A DNA stretch of 64,000 bases from NCBI RefSeq assembly GCF_001629735.1, contig NZ_CP015224.1:3472001-3536000 (forward strand). The letters run 5' to 3'. The stretch's first letter is position 1, and the number at the start of each line of letters is the position of its first letter. Position numbers and translations under genes: made by a program. Shown here piece after piece: positions 1 through 8,902 of this stretch. Origin of the DNA: Lysinibacillus sphaericus. Lineage in GTDB: Bacteria; Bacillota; Bacilli; Bacillales_A; Planococcaceae. The notes under the pieces were generated by a model. It saw only the letters and a program-made list of their open reading frames with translations. It did not search any database and was not told the DNA's origin.

Positions 1-858
1 GAACACTATATTCCACGGCGCCCCTTTGATAACTCTCTTTGTATCTACAAAAGCACTACGGTTTGCCAACCATAAAAAAACAGCTGCTACACTACATAAA
101 ATAAATGACACTGGAACGTGGAACATTTCGCCGATTACAAATCCCACTAGTAAAATTACTATTACATACCAAGATATCGAAAATAATTTCGTGTCTCTAA
201 TCGCCTGTTTTGGTTGTTCAACTGCCTCAAGAGAATAGAACTGTGGTATAGAACGACGAAAAACTAAATAAAGTACAGCTATACTTGCTATTAAAGAAAT
301 GAAATTAGGTACCACCATATGAATTGCATAATCCTTAAAGCCTATCTCAAAAAAATCTGCTGATACAATATTTGTTAAATTACTAATAACAAAAGGTAAG
401 GATGTTGTATCTGCTATAAAGCCACTAGCAATAATAAATGGAAAAATCATTTTTTCAGTCAAATTCAGTTTTCTAACCATCGCTAAAACAATGGGTGTTA
501 ATATTAATGCCGCCCCATCGTTCGCGAATAGCGCTGATACTATTGCACCTAAGCAAGCAATATAAACAAATAAACGTAAACCACTCCCTTTAGCAAGTTG
601 TGCCATATGAAGTGCAGCCCATTCAAAAAAGCCAATTTCATCTAAAATAAGTGAAATTAAAATAATACCAATGAATGATAATGTTGCATTCCAAACAATT
701 CCTGTTACTTCTAGAACATCCTGCCATGTAACTACCCCAATTATCAGTGCAATGGCAGCTCCTATACAGGCTGACCAACCAATTGATATTTTACGTGGCT
801 GTACAATAACAAAAAATAAAGTCACTAAAAACAAAATAATCGCTAATGCAGTCTGCAT
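1..858 (-). CDS. arsB: ArsB-type arsenite efflux pump, cut by the left edge
   Basis: An ATG at 858, preceded by an AGGGGG ribosome binding site, opens a frame of 286 codons that runs off the left edge, so the C-terminal part is missing. The protein is almost wholly hydrophobic, with many membrane segments. [10 protein letters not shown] (residues about 113-122) and SNLTNIVSA (about 159-167) are the signature half-helices of the ArsB/NhaD ion transporter superfamily. ArsB exports arsenite or antimonite, by itself or with ArsA. No arsR or arsC is visible, but the downstream side is outside the window. Family is clear; substrate is inferred from similarity. Confidence 0.85.
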   Translation of the reverse strand, partial: MQTALAIILFLVTLFFVIVQPRKISIGWSACIGAAIALIIGVVTWQDVLEVTGIVWNATLSFIGIILISLILDEIGFFEWAALHMAQLAKGSGLRLFVYIACLGAIVSALFANDGAALILTPIVLAMVRKLNLTEKMIFPFIIASGFIADTTSLPFVISNLTNIVSADFFEIGFKDYAIHMVVPNFISLIASIAVLYLVFRRSIPQFYSLEAVEQPKQAIRDTKLFSISWYVIVILLVGFVIGEMFHVPVSFILCSVAAVFLWLANRSAFVDTKRVIKGAPWNIVF

Positions 859-875
859 GGTTTTACCCCCTAAAT

Positions 876-906
876 AAAAACCAGTAGCTTTATGTGCTAC
901 TGGTTT
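876..906 (-). terminator. Terminator after yebC
   Basis: An 8 bp perfect stem (881-888 with 896-903) extended by A:T pairs is followed on the minus strand by a T-rich run. It lies between the yebC stop and the arsB ribosome binding site and would separate the two transcripts. Confidence 0.75.
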
Positions 907-929
907 ACTCGATAAATAAATATATTGGA

Positions 930-1649
930 TTATTCGCCTAAATCAGCATTATGGAAGACATTTTGTACATCTTCTAAATCTTCTAATGCATCGATTAATT
1001 TTTCAAATTTTGCAACATCATCGCCAGTTAATGTTACTTCCGTTTGTGGTAGCATAGAAAGCTCAGCTACAGTGAATTCTTGTATGCCAGCAGCCTTTAA
1101 TGCTTCTTGTGTGGCAAAAAATTGGTCCGGTTCTGCATAAATAATAACCGCTTCCTCTTCTTCCAGAATATCACGAGCATCTACATCTGCTTCCATTAAA
1201 ATTTCTAGTACTTCATCAGCTGTTTTACCTTCTATACCGATAACTGCAGTAGAATCGAACATATAAGCGACAGATCCACTAACACCCATATTCCCGTTAT
1301 TCTTACCAAATGCTGCGCGTACATCAGATGCTGTACGATTTACATTGTTTGTTAAAGCATCTACGATAATCATTGTGCCGGCTGGACCAAAACCTTCATA
1401 ACGTAATTCATCAAAATTTTCGTCACCGCCACCTTTTGCTTTATCGATGGCTTTTTCTATAATATGTTTAGGAACACTATATGTTTTTGCACGTTCAAGC
1501 ACCACTTTAAGTGCACGGTTTGACTCTGGATCTGGTTCGCCTGATTTAGCTGCCACATAAATTTCTCGCCCGAATTTAGCATTGATACGGCTAGTGCTTT
1601 GATCTTTAGACGCTTTCTTTTCTTTAATGTTATTCCACTTACGACCCAT
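930..1649 (-). CDS. yebC: YebC/PmpR family protein (TACO1-type translation or transcription factor)
   Basis: The 239-residue protein begins [16 protein letters not shown] and keeps the family core [11 protein letters not shown], a central KAKGGGDE stretch and an [11 protein letters not shown] strand. YebC proteins were first described as transcription regulators; recent work on the family points to relief of ribosome stalling at proline runs. The ATG at 1649 is preferred over the in-frame GTG at 1658, because the GTG falls inside the GAGAGTGG ribosome binding site. It is single-copy in this window and closed by its own terminator. Confidence 0.93.
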   Translation of the reverse strand: MGRKWNNIKEKKASKDQSTSRINAKFGREIYVAAKSGEPDPESNRALKVVLERAKTYSVPKHIIEKAIDKAKGGGDENFDELRYEGFGPAGTMIIVDALTNNVNRTASDVRAAFGKNNGNMGVSGSVAYMFDSTAVIGIEGKTADEVLEILMEADVDARDILEEEEAVIIYAEPDQFFATQEALKAAGIQEFTVAELSMLPQTEVTLTGDDVAKFEKLIDALEDLEDVQNVFHNADLGE

Positions 1650-1850
1650 TGTTTCCACTCTCTTTCAAAGGATAGATTTATAAAAATGATAGATATGCAG
1701 TTGCACATCTTAAAATGGTAATTAAATACTTATCGTATCTTTACTCTGCAAATAATAACATAATGATGCTTACAAAGCTAGATATACCAATGTTTATGCT
1801 TATTTTTTCTGTAGCAATTGCTGTAAAAATTTACGCTATTTAGCATCCTT

Positions 1851-2312
1851 CTATAACAATTCCTCTTTAATTTTTTCTAGCAATGCCGTACAGCCTTCTA
1901 GCACTAAATCATAGGTTTCTTGAAAATCCCCTGTGTAATAAGGATCAGGAACATCTTTTCGATGTTCTGTTAAATCTAAAAAACGAAAAACCTTTGGTGA
2001 AGACGGATTCCCCAATATCGTCCAGATATTACGAATATTACTTTCATCCATACCAATAATGTATGTGAATTTTTCTAAATCAGACTTTTGTAGCTGTCTA
2101 CCTAGCATTCCCGTTGTAGAAATACCGTATTCTCTAAGCTTATCCTGTGTGCCTTGGTGAGGAGGTTCATCAATATGCCATGAGCTTGTAGCCGCAGAGT
2201 CCACAATAATTTTATCGTCTAAACATTCTTTTCTCACTAGCTCTCGCATAACTGCCTCCGCCATTGGCGAACGACAAATATTGCCTAAGCAAACGAAAAG
2301 TACTTGTATCAT
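1851..2312 (-). CDS. Low-molecular-weight protein tyrosine phosphatase
   Basis: The 153-residue protein carries the P-loop CLGNICRS (Cys8, Arg14, Ser15) at its N terminus and the general-acid aspartate motif PDPYY near the C terminus, the two marks of the low-molecular-weight tyrosine/arginine phosphatase fold. Length and DPYY ending fit the YfkJ subgroup better than the arginine phosphatase YwlE, but this cannot be settled by eye. The ATG at 2312 has an AGGAGG eight bases upstream; the longer frame to 2339 lacks such a site. Cytoplasmic. Confidence 0.9.
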   Translation of the reverse strand: MIQVLFVCLGNICRSPMAEAVMRELVRKECLDDKIIVDSAATSSWHIDEPPHQGTQDKLREYGISTTGMLGRQLQKSDLEKFTYIIGMDESNIRNIWTILGNPSSPKVFRFLDLTEHRKDVPDPYYTGDFQETYDLVLEGCTALLEKIKEELL

Positions 2313-2334
2313 TACGATTATCCTCCTACAACAA

Positions 2335-2365
2335 AGCACCCAAAATCAATGTGATTCTGAGTGCC
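2335..2365 (-). terminator. Hairpin between plsC and phosphatase gene
   Basis: A 13 bp imperfect stem (GCACTCAGAATCA with its partner, using G:T pairs) follows the plsC stop. The T run after it is short, so termination may be partial and some transcripts may continue into the phosphatase gene. Confidence 0.5.
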
Positions 2366-2373
2366 ATTTCATT

Positions 2374-2976
2374 TTATTTTACTGCAATACGATTTTGTAA
2401 TTCTTCTGTTAAAGCGACCAGTTCACGTTCCAGGTGTTGAGTGAATTGCTCGCGCCCTTCTTTTCCTTTACCTGTCACATAAAACGGCTCGCCATAAATT
2501 AAATAGCCTTTATTACGCTTCATGACATCTCCTACATTACGTGCACCAACGTAAGCAGCTGGAACAATTTGCGCCTTTGCCAGTTGAGCAATTGTAATGG
2601 CTCCTTGCTTTAAGTCCGTTCCCTCCGCATTTCGTGTTCCAGATGGGAATATCCCAACTACTTTTCCCTCCTTCAATAACTGTGAAGGAATTTTAATAAC
2701 ACTTGGACCAGGATTATCACGGTCCACTGGGAAGGCATTTAAATGTTCAATAAGCCAACCAAGACCCTTCATTTCAAATAATTGCTTCTTTGCCATAAAG
2801 TGAATTTCCTGAGGGTACATGGCAACGCCGAGGTTTAAAATATCTACATAGCCTGTATGCGTACAAGCTATAATATATCCACCTTCTTTTGGCAAGTTTT
2901 CTTCTCCATATACACGAGCTTTCGAACCCATTAGTTTTAATATTACTTTAACAATATTTGCTACTAATTTATACAC
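2374..2976 (-). CDS. plsC: 1-acyl-sn-glycerol-3-phosphate acyltransferase (PlsC family)
   Basis: This 200-residue protein shows the acyltransferase HX4D box as HTGYVD (about residues 39-44) and the second substrate motif as FPSGTRN, where most PlsC proteins have FPEGTR; the Glu to Ser change is unusual but seen in the broader family. The enzyme adds the second acyl chain to lysophosphatidate at the inner face of the membrane. The start is a GTG at 2976 with an AGGTAGG site upstream. Upstream genes run the same way but a 79-base gap separates them. Confidence 0.9.
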   Translation of the reverse strand: MYKLVANIVKVILKLMGSKARVYGEENLPKEGGYIIACTHTGYVDILNLGVAMYPQEIHFMAKKQLFEMKGLGWLIEHLNAFPVDRDNPGPSVIKIPSQLLKEGKVVGIFPSGTRNAEGTDLKQGAITIAQLAKAQIVPAAYVGARNVGDVMKRNKGYLIYGEPFYVTGKGKEGREQFTQHLERELVALTEELQNRIAVK

Positions 2977-3055
2977 TGTTACATTCCTACCTTATTCAAT
3001 AGTTATTCCCATTGTAATCGAAAAGATCCGTATACTGCAATTGTAGGTGACCATC

Positions 3056-3889
3056 TTACACCTTTCCAACCAATAGATCTACATCAATCGTAATTTCATT
3101 TAAAACAATATCTGTCTCATTTTTTTTATGCCAGCCCATCGGTGTCATCTCCAGTAGTGCAGGTACAAGCTCCTTAGCGAGTGGCAACGTATAGGTAACA
3201 CGTTCTACATTCACTTCTCCAAAACTATCTTGGAAACGAGCAACAATTTGTTCATTAGAATATGTTTCCTTGCTCGAATCTGCATATAATTGAGCACGCA
3301 GCTCCTGTAAATAGCCGCTTTGTGGCACCACCTTTACAATACAGCCATTAGGCGCAAGAAGCCTTTTAAATTCTTGATAATTTGCTGGCGATAAAATATT
3401 TAAAATAGCGTCAAAGCTGCCTTGCGAAAAAGGACTCTTCGCTAAATCGCCAACAGACCAAATTTGCTGTGGATAATGACGTGCCGCAGCCAAAATTCCC
3501 TCTTTAGCTATATCAATACCAATGCCTACTCCATTCTTTTTCTCATTCATAATTCGGGCTAAATGCGATCCCTCTCCACAACCTGTATCGAGCACTGTAT
3601 TCGCAGAATTAATAAGCTCCCCAATCTTTGCTTCTACAATATCATAAACCCCGCTATCAATAACAGCCTTACGAGATTCAAAAAGATCCTTACTATATTT
3701 AGAAGTAGAGCCCTGTGTCAGCATGTTGATATAGCCCTGCTTGGCAATATCAAACGAGTGATTGGCAGAACAAACGAGTCTCCCCTGCTCATAGACGTGC
3801 ATGGATTGCTGACATAAAGGGCATGCAAAAAGTGTGATATATTGATCTATCAATGCTGCTCCTATTGCACGTTTAGATAGTGCTCCCAT
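3056..3889 (-). CDS. RlmA-type 23S rRNA (guanine-N1) methyltransferase
   Basis: The N terminus holds a zinc finger with Cys23, Cys26, Cys40 and His44 (ACPLC then VCSANHSFD), the mark of the RlmA family. A Rossmann methyltransferase domain follows with DTGCGEGSHLARI as the S-adenosylmethionine loop. RlmA enzymes methylate G745 or G748 in hairpin 35 of 23S rRNA; Gram-positive members act on G748 and can confer or influence tylosin response. The ATG lies 2 bases after the stop of the MATE gene, and its ribosome binding site sits within that gene, so the two are probably translated together. Confidence 0.9.
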   Translation of the reverse strand: MGALSKRAIGAALIDQYITLFACPLCQQSMHVYEQGRLVCSANHSFDIAKQGYINMLTQGSTSKYSKDLFESRKAVIDSGVYDIVEAKIGELINSANTVLDTGCGEGSHLARIMNEKKNGVGIGIDIAKEGILAAARHYPQQIWSVGDLAKSPFSQGSFDAILNILSPANYQEFKRLLAPNGCIVKVVPQSGYLQELRAQLYADSSKETYSNEQIVARFQDSFGEVNVERVTYTLPLAKELVPALLEMTPMGWHKKNETDIVLNEITIDVDLLVGKV

Positions 3890-3891
3890 TG

Positions 3892-5268
3892 CTACTCCTC
3901 CTTCTGTTCATTCGGTGAAATGAGGGCGAAACGCTCCCATTTTCGGCTTTTCCATCTAAAGTATACAATAATTGCCCTTACCCATTCATCTGCAGAGATA
4001 GCTAACCAAATACCTACCAAACCCCAATCGAGGACGAATACAAAAAAGTAACCTAATGGGAGGCTCATGCAAACCATCGACAAAAAACCGATTTTAACAG
4101 GGAACCTTGCGTCTCCTGAGGCACGTAAGGAGTTAATGACGACTATGTTCATCGTTCGACCAGTCTCTAGCACTATACTTAACGCCAAAACAGATGCTCC
4201 GATAGCTATGACCTCAGGGTTATCTGTAAAAATATGCATAAGCTGCTTGCGGAAAATGGTCACTACACCAACCATAATAATGGTAAAAATAAATGCTGCT
4301 CGGACACTTTTCCATAGTTGATGATAAGCCTCGTCCTTTTCTCCAGCACCTACATGCCTGCCGATAATGATGGCCGTTCCTGTCCCAATGGCAATAGCGA
4401 ATAAATAGGTGAACATAGATATGTTCATAGCATATTGTCTCGCCGCCAAAGTTTCTGCCCCTAAATATGTGGCATAATATAAAAATATGATCTGGCAAAA
4501 CTGATAAAGAACCTGCTCAAAGGCAGACGGTAAACCAATGTTTAAAATTTTTCTTACATATTCCTTAGAATATTCGAAGTAGTAATGTAGCTTTACTCGT
4601 ACTTCCATCACTTGATAAAGCAACCAGAAAAATACGAGCATCGCTAATCCTCTACTAATCACTGAGGATATGGCTGCACCTTTTACACCAAGCTCTGGTA
4701 ATCCGAAATTTCCAAAGATTAAGCCGTAATTAAGTACAACATGCAGTACATTCATGCCAAGTGATACATACATCGTCTGCTTCGTCCAACCATGAACACG
4801 AATAATTGCTGCAAGTGCATTAATGATTGCTTGAAGGAAAATAAAACTCCCAATAATAACTAAATAACTTTGAGCATAATGGAGTACTTCACCTTGCAAG
4901 TTCATCATCGACATTAAATGACTAGCAAAGAAGAAAAATAGAACACTCATTATAAGTCCAACTGCCAAATTCATTGTGACTGCTAGAGCGGATATTTTCG
5001 CTGCCTCAAAAAAACGTTTTGAACCTAAATATTGTGATACAACGATGGACGCACCATTGCCGACTACCTCAAGAATTAAAATAGCGATATGAATATATTG
5101 ATTTGCTGCACCAACCCCTGATACAGCATTATCTGATAGAGCACTAAGCATAAAAGTATCGGCTAGTCCCATTAACATAAATAAAAATACTTCTAAAAAG
5201 ATAGGCCATGTTAAATGGAATAGACTTAACTTATTCGTTCCTTTCATTGTGTCTGCCAATACCTTCAC
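3892..5268 (-). CDS. MATE family multidrug efflux transporter
   Basis: About 458 residues with twelve predicted membrane helices and the MATE repeats (for example LTWPIFLEVFLFMLMGLADTFMLS near the start, and the second half repeating GLPSAFEQV). MATE proteins expel cationic drugs and metabolites in exchange for Na+ or H+. The GTG start at 5268 has AGGAG only two bases away; an ATG at 5247 is a real alternative. It is followed at 2 bases by the RlmA-type gene, suggesting a drug-response pair, since RlmA modifies a macrolide site. That functional link is inference. Confidence 0.88.
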   Translation of the reverse strand: MKVLADTMKGTNKLSLFHLTWPIFLEVFLFMLMGLADTFMLSALSDNAVSGVGAANQYIHIAILILEVVGNGASIVVSQYLGSKRFFEAAKISALAVTMNLAVGLIMSVLFFFFASHLMSMMNLQGEVLHYAQSYLVIIGSFIFLQAIINALAAIIRVHGWTKQTMYVSLGMNVLHVVLNYGLIFGNFGLPELGVKGAAISSVISRGLAMLVFFWLLYQVMEVRVKLHYYFEYSKEYVRKILNIGLPSAFEQVLYQFCQIIFLYYATYLGAETLAARQYAMNISMFTYLFAIAIGTGTAIIIGRHVGAGEKDEAYHQLWKSVRAAFIFTIIMVGVVTIFRKQLMHIFTDNPEVIAIGASVLALSIVLETGRTMNIVVINSLRASGDARFPVKIGFLSMVCMSLPLGYFFVFVLDWGLVGIWLAISADEWVRAIIVYFRWKSRKWERFALISPNEQKEE

Positions 5269-5360
5269 TTCTCCTACACTTTTCTTAAAAATCTATTGTA
5301 TCTTATCATAAAATTTCAGACTGTAAAGAGATTTATAGGAAGACAGCGCTTCCACATAAA

Positions 5361-5396
5361 AAATCCCTCTCACTAAATTTGTGAAAGGGTTTTTAT
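5361..5396 (-). terminator. Bidirectional terminator before the MATE promoter
   Basis: Stem CCCTCTCAC with GTGAAAGGG, flanked by A-rich and T-rich runs on opposite sides, so it can act on both strands. It directly follows the stop of the phosphatase gene. Confidence 0.8.
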
Positions 5397-6161
5397 TTAA
5401 ATTAAGCAAAAGGACTGTAATTGCTCACGCTTATCGGCTGTTAGGCCAAACTCCTGCTCCAAAAAGGCTGTCTTTGAGCCATAACGATGATCCATAGCGT
5501 CAAGTGCTGCCTGTAAGTAGTCTTCACGAGCAGACATTAAAGCATAAAATTGCTGTAATTCTTGTTCGTTATATTGGTGCTCAATCGTTTGAGCCATTCT
5601 TTCTACCATGGGACGCAAATGGATATTCGTATCTAAATAATCTTCCATAATAGTTTCCTCAGGTACATCTAAAGCCAATAAAATAAGAGCTCCGCCAATT
5701 CCTGTTCGGTCTTTTCCAACTGCGCAATGATGGACTAGTCCTAAATTATCAGGGTTTTGTATCGTCAACATTAATTCCTTAAAAGAGGGATTATGGAAAG
5801 GCATTTGTGCATAAAAGTCCTTGAACATATCAGCGTTAACTACTTTATAAAACTCTCTACCACCTGTATTTGTTGGCATTTCAAAAGCATGCTTTCCCTT
5901 CGCCGGGATTTGAATATATCGAGTTTGTGGAAATACAGGATTAGGGTTATGTTGTACTTCATTCGTGTCACGATAATCAAAAATTGTTTTAATACCTAAT
6001 GTTTCAAATAATTCTTTATCTGTCGATGTCATTTTACCAAGTGCGGCGGAGCGATAAAATAAGCCCTCCCTTATAACACGCCCATCTCTCGTTTGATACC
6101 CCCCCATATCTCGGAAATTATAAACGGCCTCAAACGAAATATTTTTTTGTACTTGCTTCAC
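5397..6161 (-). CDS. Tyrosine-protein phosphatase (PTP/DSP-like, IphP type)
   Basis: The 254-residue product has FRDMGGYQT at the N terminus and the catalytic loop HCAVGKDRTG (Cys146, Arg152), the arrangement of the IphP/Y_phosphatase3 family of bacterial dual-specificity phosphatases. Target proteins or phosphoinositides are unknown. The GTG at 6161 is chosen because GGGAGG lies nine bases before it; the frame could extend to 6215 but with no ribosome binding site. It stands alone between two terminators. Confidence 0.85.
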   Translation of the reverse strand: MKQVQKNISFEAVYNFRDMGGYQTRDGRVIREGLFYRSAALGKMTSTDKELFETLGIKTIFDYRDTNEVQHNPNPVFPQTRYIQIPAKGKHAFEMPTNTGGREFYKVVNADMFKDFYAQMPFHNPSFKELMLTIQNPDNLGLVHHCAVGKDRTGIGGALILLALDVPEETIMEDYLDTNIHLRPMVERMAQTIEHQYNEQELQQFYALMSAREDYLQAALDAMDHRYGSKTAFLEQEFGLTADKREQLQSFCLI

Positions 6162-6255
6162 TGAACTACACCTCCCTATATTAATAAGTGTTCTTATCTT
6201 TATTCTATCGAACAAACTACATGAATACCAATTTTCACACTAGGTAATAAAATAA

Positions 6256-6289
6256 AAAATGCTAGCTGTAATAAACAACTAGCATTTTC
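6256..6289 (-). terminator. Terminator after the BtuF-like gene
   Basis: AAAATGCTAG pairs with CTAGCATTTT around a 13-base loop, and the minus strand continues TTTATTTT. It closes the cobalamin operon. Confidence 0.8.
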
Positions 6290-6296
6290 TACGATC

Positions 6297-7247
6297 TTAT
6301 TTATATAACTCTGGATACACAGCTTTAACAACTAGCTCAACTGCTTCACCGATACGCGGACCTGGGCGATTTGAGATATCTGTGTCAAGGGGTTGAACTG
6401 CCTTATTTTGAATAGCTGATACCGTATTCCACCCATCACGAGCAAGGATTTCTCCAATTGGATTTTCTGTATAGTTGACTGTTGTTAAAATGACGTCTGG
6501 ATTTCTCGCAATAACATCTTCCTCAGATACTAGCTTCCAGCCATTTAAATCTGCAAACACATTCTTTACATTTGCCGTATTTAGTATTTCTTGTTGGAAA
6601 GTGCTAGAGCCTGCTGTATATATTTCTGGCTTTGGACTAATCTCTAAATAAACATTTTTGGGTGTTTTTACTTCTTTAACCTTTGTTTTCACATCAGCGA
6701 TTTTTGCTTTAATTTCTTCGTTTAATGCCTTTCCTTTATCCTTCACATCCATAACGGCAGCAATTTGTTCGATATCTCCATATACATCATCGAATGTAGC
6801 CGCTGATTGAATAACAAACACTTTAATTCCTGCATCTTCGAGTGGCTTAAGTGCATCCTTCTTACCAATCGTATACGCAATCACAACATCTGGCTTTAAC
6901 GCTATAATTCGCTCACTGTTATAATTCACAGTATCAGAAACACGTTCGATTTTTTGAGCTGCTTCTGGATAAGTATCATATTCAGTGGCACCTACAATTT
7001 TATCGCCAACCCCTAGTGCAAATAGAATTTCTGTGTTACTAGGTTGTAAAGACACAACTGTTTTTGGCACTTCCTTAAACTCTATTTCCACACCACGATC
7101 ATCGGTTACTTTATAACTTGTTTGCTCAATCTTTTGTTCATCTTGAGACACATCCTTATTTTTTGTATCTCCCGCGGTACCACAACCTGCTAAAACGAGC
7201 GCTAGCAATAAGACCGATAGCCAGTGTAAATTAAATAGTTTCTTCAT
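6297..7247 (-). CDS. Cobalamin-type ABC transporter substrate-binding lipoprotein (BtuF-like)
   Basis: A lipoprotein signal (lipobox LAGC, Cys22) precedes a Peripla_BP_2 fold: VSLQPSNTEILFALGVGDKIVGATEYD is the first lobe and the ending ISNRPGPRIGEAVELV is typical of BtuF-like proteins. It would capture corrinoids at the cell surface. The gene overlaps the adenosyltransferase-like gene by 17 bases and both lie behind a cobalamin riboswitch, which supports corrinoid as the ligand. No BtuC permease or BtuD ATPase follows, so it must share these from another locus. Confidence 0.87.
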   Translation of the reverse strand: MKKLFNLHWLSVLLLALVLAGCGTAGDTKNKDVSQDEQKIEQTSYKVTDDRGVEIEFKEVPKTVVSLQPSNTEILFALGVGDKIVGATEYDTYPEAAQKIERVSDTVNYNSERIIALKPDVVIAYTIGKKDALKPLEDAGIKVFVIQSAATFDDVYGDIEQIAAVMDVKDKGKALNEEIKAKIADVKTKVKEVKTPKNVYLEISPKPEIYTAGSSTFQQEILNTANVKNVFADLNGWKLVSEEDVIARNPDVILTTVNYTENPIGEILARDGWNTVSAIQNKAVQPLDTDISNRPGPRIGEAVELVVKAVYPELYK

Positions 7248-7788
7248 TATTATTCACCTTTTTCTTTTTCATTGGATAGGATTTACTCATAAACGGAATT
7301 TCAGCTATTCCGGCTTGTTGATTCATATAGACAGCCATTACAAAACATACATTGGCTAATAAGCCTAAATAATCAAAGAGAATAGACGGCACCTCTTGTT
7401 CTTCTGAAACCTTGTGTAAAGTTCGATACGATTTTTTCGCCTCACTACGGCAAAGATGTAGAGCAGCCGCCGCCTCTGTTCCTTGAGGTAAAACAAAATT
7501 TTGAATCTCATCCTTCACATGACGAACATAAAAATCATAGCGCGCACTTAACCAGGATAGATCTTCATCTGTAACTGCTAGCTTTCCACGAACAGAGCCA
7601 TTAACATGATAAGCCATAGGTAAAATCTGCATTAAATCATCTGCAACAGCCTGGACATCCTCTTTCTTCACTACAGCTAGTGCAACCCCTATATGCGTTG
7701 TTAAACTATCTGTGCGAATCTCAAAATCGACAGTTGAAGCCCTCTCACGCATAAAAGGATAACAAGAATAACGTGCATCTTTTTTCAA
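7231..7788 (-). CDS. Divergent cobalamin adenosyltransferase-like protein
   Basis: The C-terminal two thirds match the PduO/MMAB-type ATP:cob(I)alamin adenosyltransferase helices: FVLPQGTEAAAALHLCRSEAKKSYR corresponds to the family FVLPGG-AAAALH-AR-RR segment, and ILFDYLGLLANVCFVMAVYMN to the final helix. The N-terminal ATP loop (T-x-GDxGxT in normal enzymes) is not recognisable, so catalysis is uncertain. It could be a chaperone or sensor of corrinoid instead. The TTG at 7788 follows a GGGGGGAT site; the longer frame to 7812 has none. Confidence 0.75.
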   Translation of the reverse strand: MKKDARYSCYPFMRERASTVDFEIRTDSLTTHIGVALAVVKKEDVQAVADDLMQILPMAYHVNGSVRGKLAVTDEDLSWLSARYDFYVRHVKDEIQNFVLPQGTEAAAALHLCRSEAKKSYRTLHKVSEEQEVPSILFDYLGLLANVCFVMAVYMNQQAGIAEIPFMSKSYPMKKKKVNNNEETI

Positions 7789-7839
7789 TCTACTATCCCC
7801 CCATTTTTCCAAATGAAAATTCTCGCTTGTTCAGTACAT

Positions 7840-7874
7840 AAAAAAACGTCGCTCCTCACGCAAAGGAACGACGA
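7840..7874 (-). terminator. Riboswitch expression-platform terminator
   Basis: A 10 bp stem (CGTCGTTCCT with AGGAGCGACG) followed by seven T on the minus strand lies between the cobalamin aptamer and the first gene. It is placed to stop transcription when cobalamin is bound. Confidence 0.88.
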
Positions 7875-7964
7875 AAATAACATAATGATTGTCATACAAA
7901 CACGACACTGCCTATGTATTTGCCGTATATCCTCCTAGCTTCCGAAGAGTTGTTATACGTTCAA

Positions 7965-8145
7965 ATAAAGGTCGGTCTCCTGGCTTGTACAATGCTATTA
8001 TATGAAATATATAATAGCTATAAAGAACCTTCCCATTTCCTACGAAACAGTGGCTAATCTTTATAATGGCTGTACTTACAGTTGCGGAAACAGCTTCGGC
8101 TTTTACCGAATTCCCGATTATGCTAGCAAGCACCTTTATTCTGCA
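7965..8145 (-). promoter_or_regulatory. Cobalamin riboswitch
   Basis: On the minus strand the aptamer shows the conserved blocks in order: GGTGC near 8134, CCGAAGCTGTTTCCGCAACT near 8070-8100, AGCCACTG, and the B12 box GCCAGGAGACC at 7974-7984. These are the hallmarks of the AdoCbl-type riboswitch. It precedes the adenosyltransferase-like and BtuF-like genes, with the terminator at 7840-7874 as expression platform. An open frame across this stretch (7912-8157) is only a by-product of the structured RNA. Confidence 0.93.
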
Positions 8146-8254
8146 AGAATAATTCACTTGTAATGCAGTTTATCATAGATTGATAGGAAAAAATAGTTAC
8201 GTACAAAAAGGATACTCGTTTTATAGGCGATATCATAGCATTAAAGTTACTCGA

Positions 8255-8800
8255 CTATAATACTTTTTCAATTGCTTGCTCAATATCAAGCTGTGAGTCT
8301 GTAGGCTCAAAGCGAGCTACGGTTTTTCCGCTTGCATCTACTAAAAATTTAGTAAAATTCCAGCGAATATTTCGACCATCTAAGAAACTTGGAGCAAATT
8401 GAACGATCGCCTCAGCCAGCATTTTCTCCTGCATGCTTGCTTTCCCGAATTCACGGAAATCGACTTCATGTTTTAAATAATTAAATAAAGGATGTGTCGT
8501 CTCACCATTTACTTGGATAAGCTCAAAAATGGGGAACGTAACTCCGTAGTTTACTTTACAAAGATGCGCAGTTTCCTCTCCATCTTCTGGATTTTGGTGG
8601 CCAAATTGATCGCAAGGAAAACCTAGAACGACAAAATTATTTTTTCCATATTTATCGTACATTTTTTGTAAGTCTTCAAATTGATATGTAAATCGGCACT
8701 GATTAGCTGTATTAACTATTAGCAATGTTTTACCGCGAAATGTTTCCATTGATAAAATTTCACCATTCGGCTTTCGTACTAAATAATTATAAATGCTCAT
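8255..8800 (-). CDS. Glutathione peroxidase family protein (thiol peroxidase)
   Basis: The 181-residue protein keeps the peroxidatic cysteine Cys35 in NTANQCRFTYQ, the FPCDQFGHQ block with a second cysteine (Cys63) and the WNFTKF block with Trp147-Asn148. The usual first motif is NTASKCGFT; the Arg after the active cysteine and other changes are atypical. Bacterial members generally reduce peroxides using thioredoxin rather than glutathione; in a bacillithiol organism this is the likely case. Own ribosome binding site, no operon partner. Confidence 0.9.
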   Translation of the reverse strand: MSIYNYLVRKPNGEILSMETFRGKTLLIVNTANQCRFTYQFEDLQKMYDKYGKNNFVVLGFPCDQFGHQNPEDGEETAHLCKVNYGVTFPIFELIQVNGETTHPLFNYLKHEVDFREFGKASMQEKMLAEAIVQFAPSFLDGRNIRWNFTKFLVDASGKTVARFEPTDSQLDIEQAIEKVL

Positions 8801-8867
8801 TCCCTAACCCCTTTTGTTTTTTTATATATTATAATTGACTATTCTCCAATAACCAAAGAGTTTGCAC

Positions 8868-8902
8868 AAAAAACACCATCTCGTTACTAGGAACGGATGG
8901 CT
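8868..8902 (-). terminator. Terminator overlapping a stop codon
   Basis: Stem CCATC..GTT with AAC..GATGG, followed by TGTTTTTT on the minus strand. The stop codon of the helical-repeat gene lies inside the 5' stem. Confidence 0.75.

Noticed and set aside
7912..8157. Open frame of 81 codons on the minus strand
   Set aside because: It coincides with the cobalamin riboswitch; conserved RNA blocks explain the sequence and there is no ribosome binding site.
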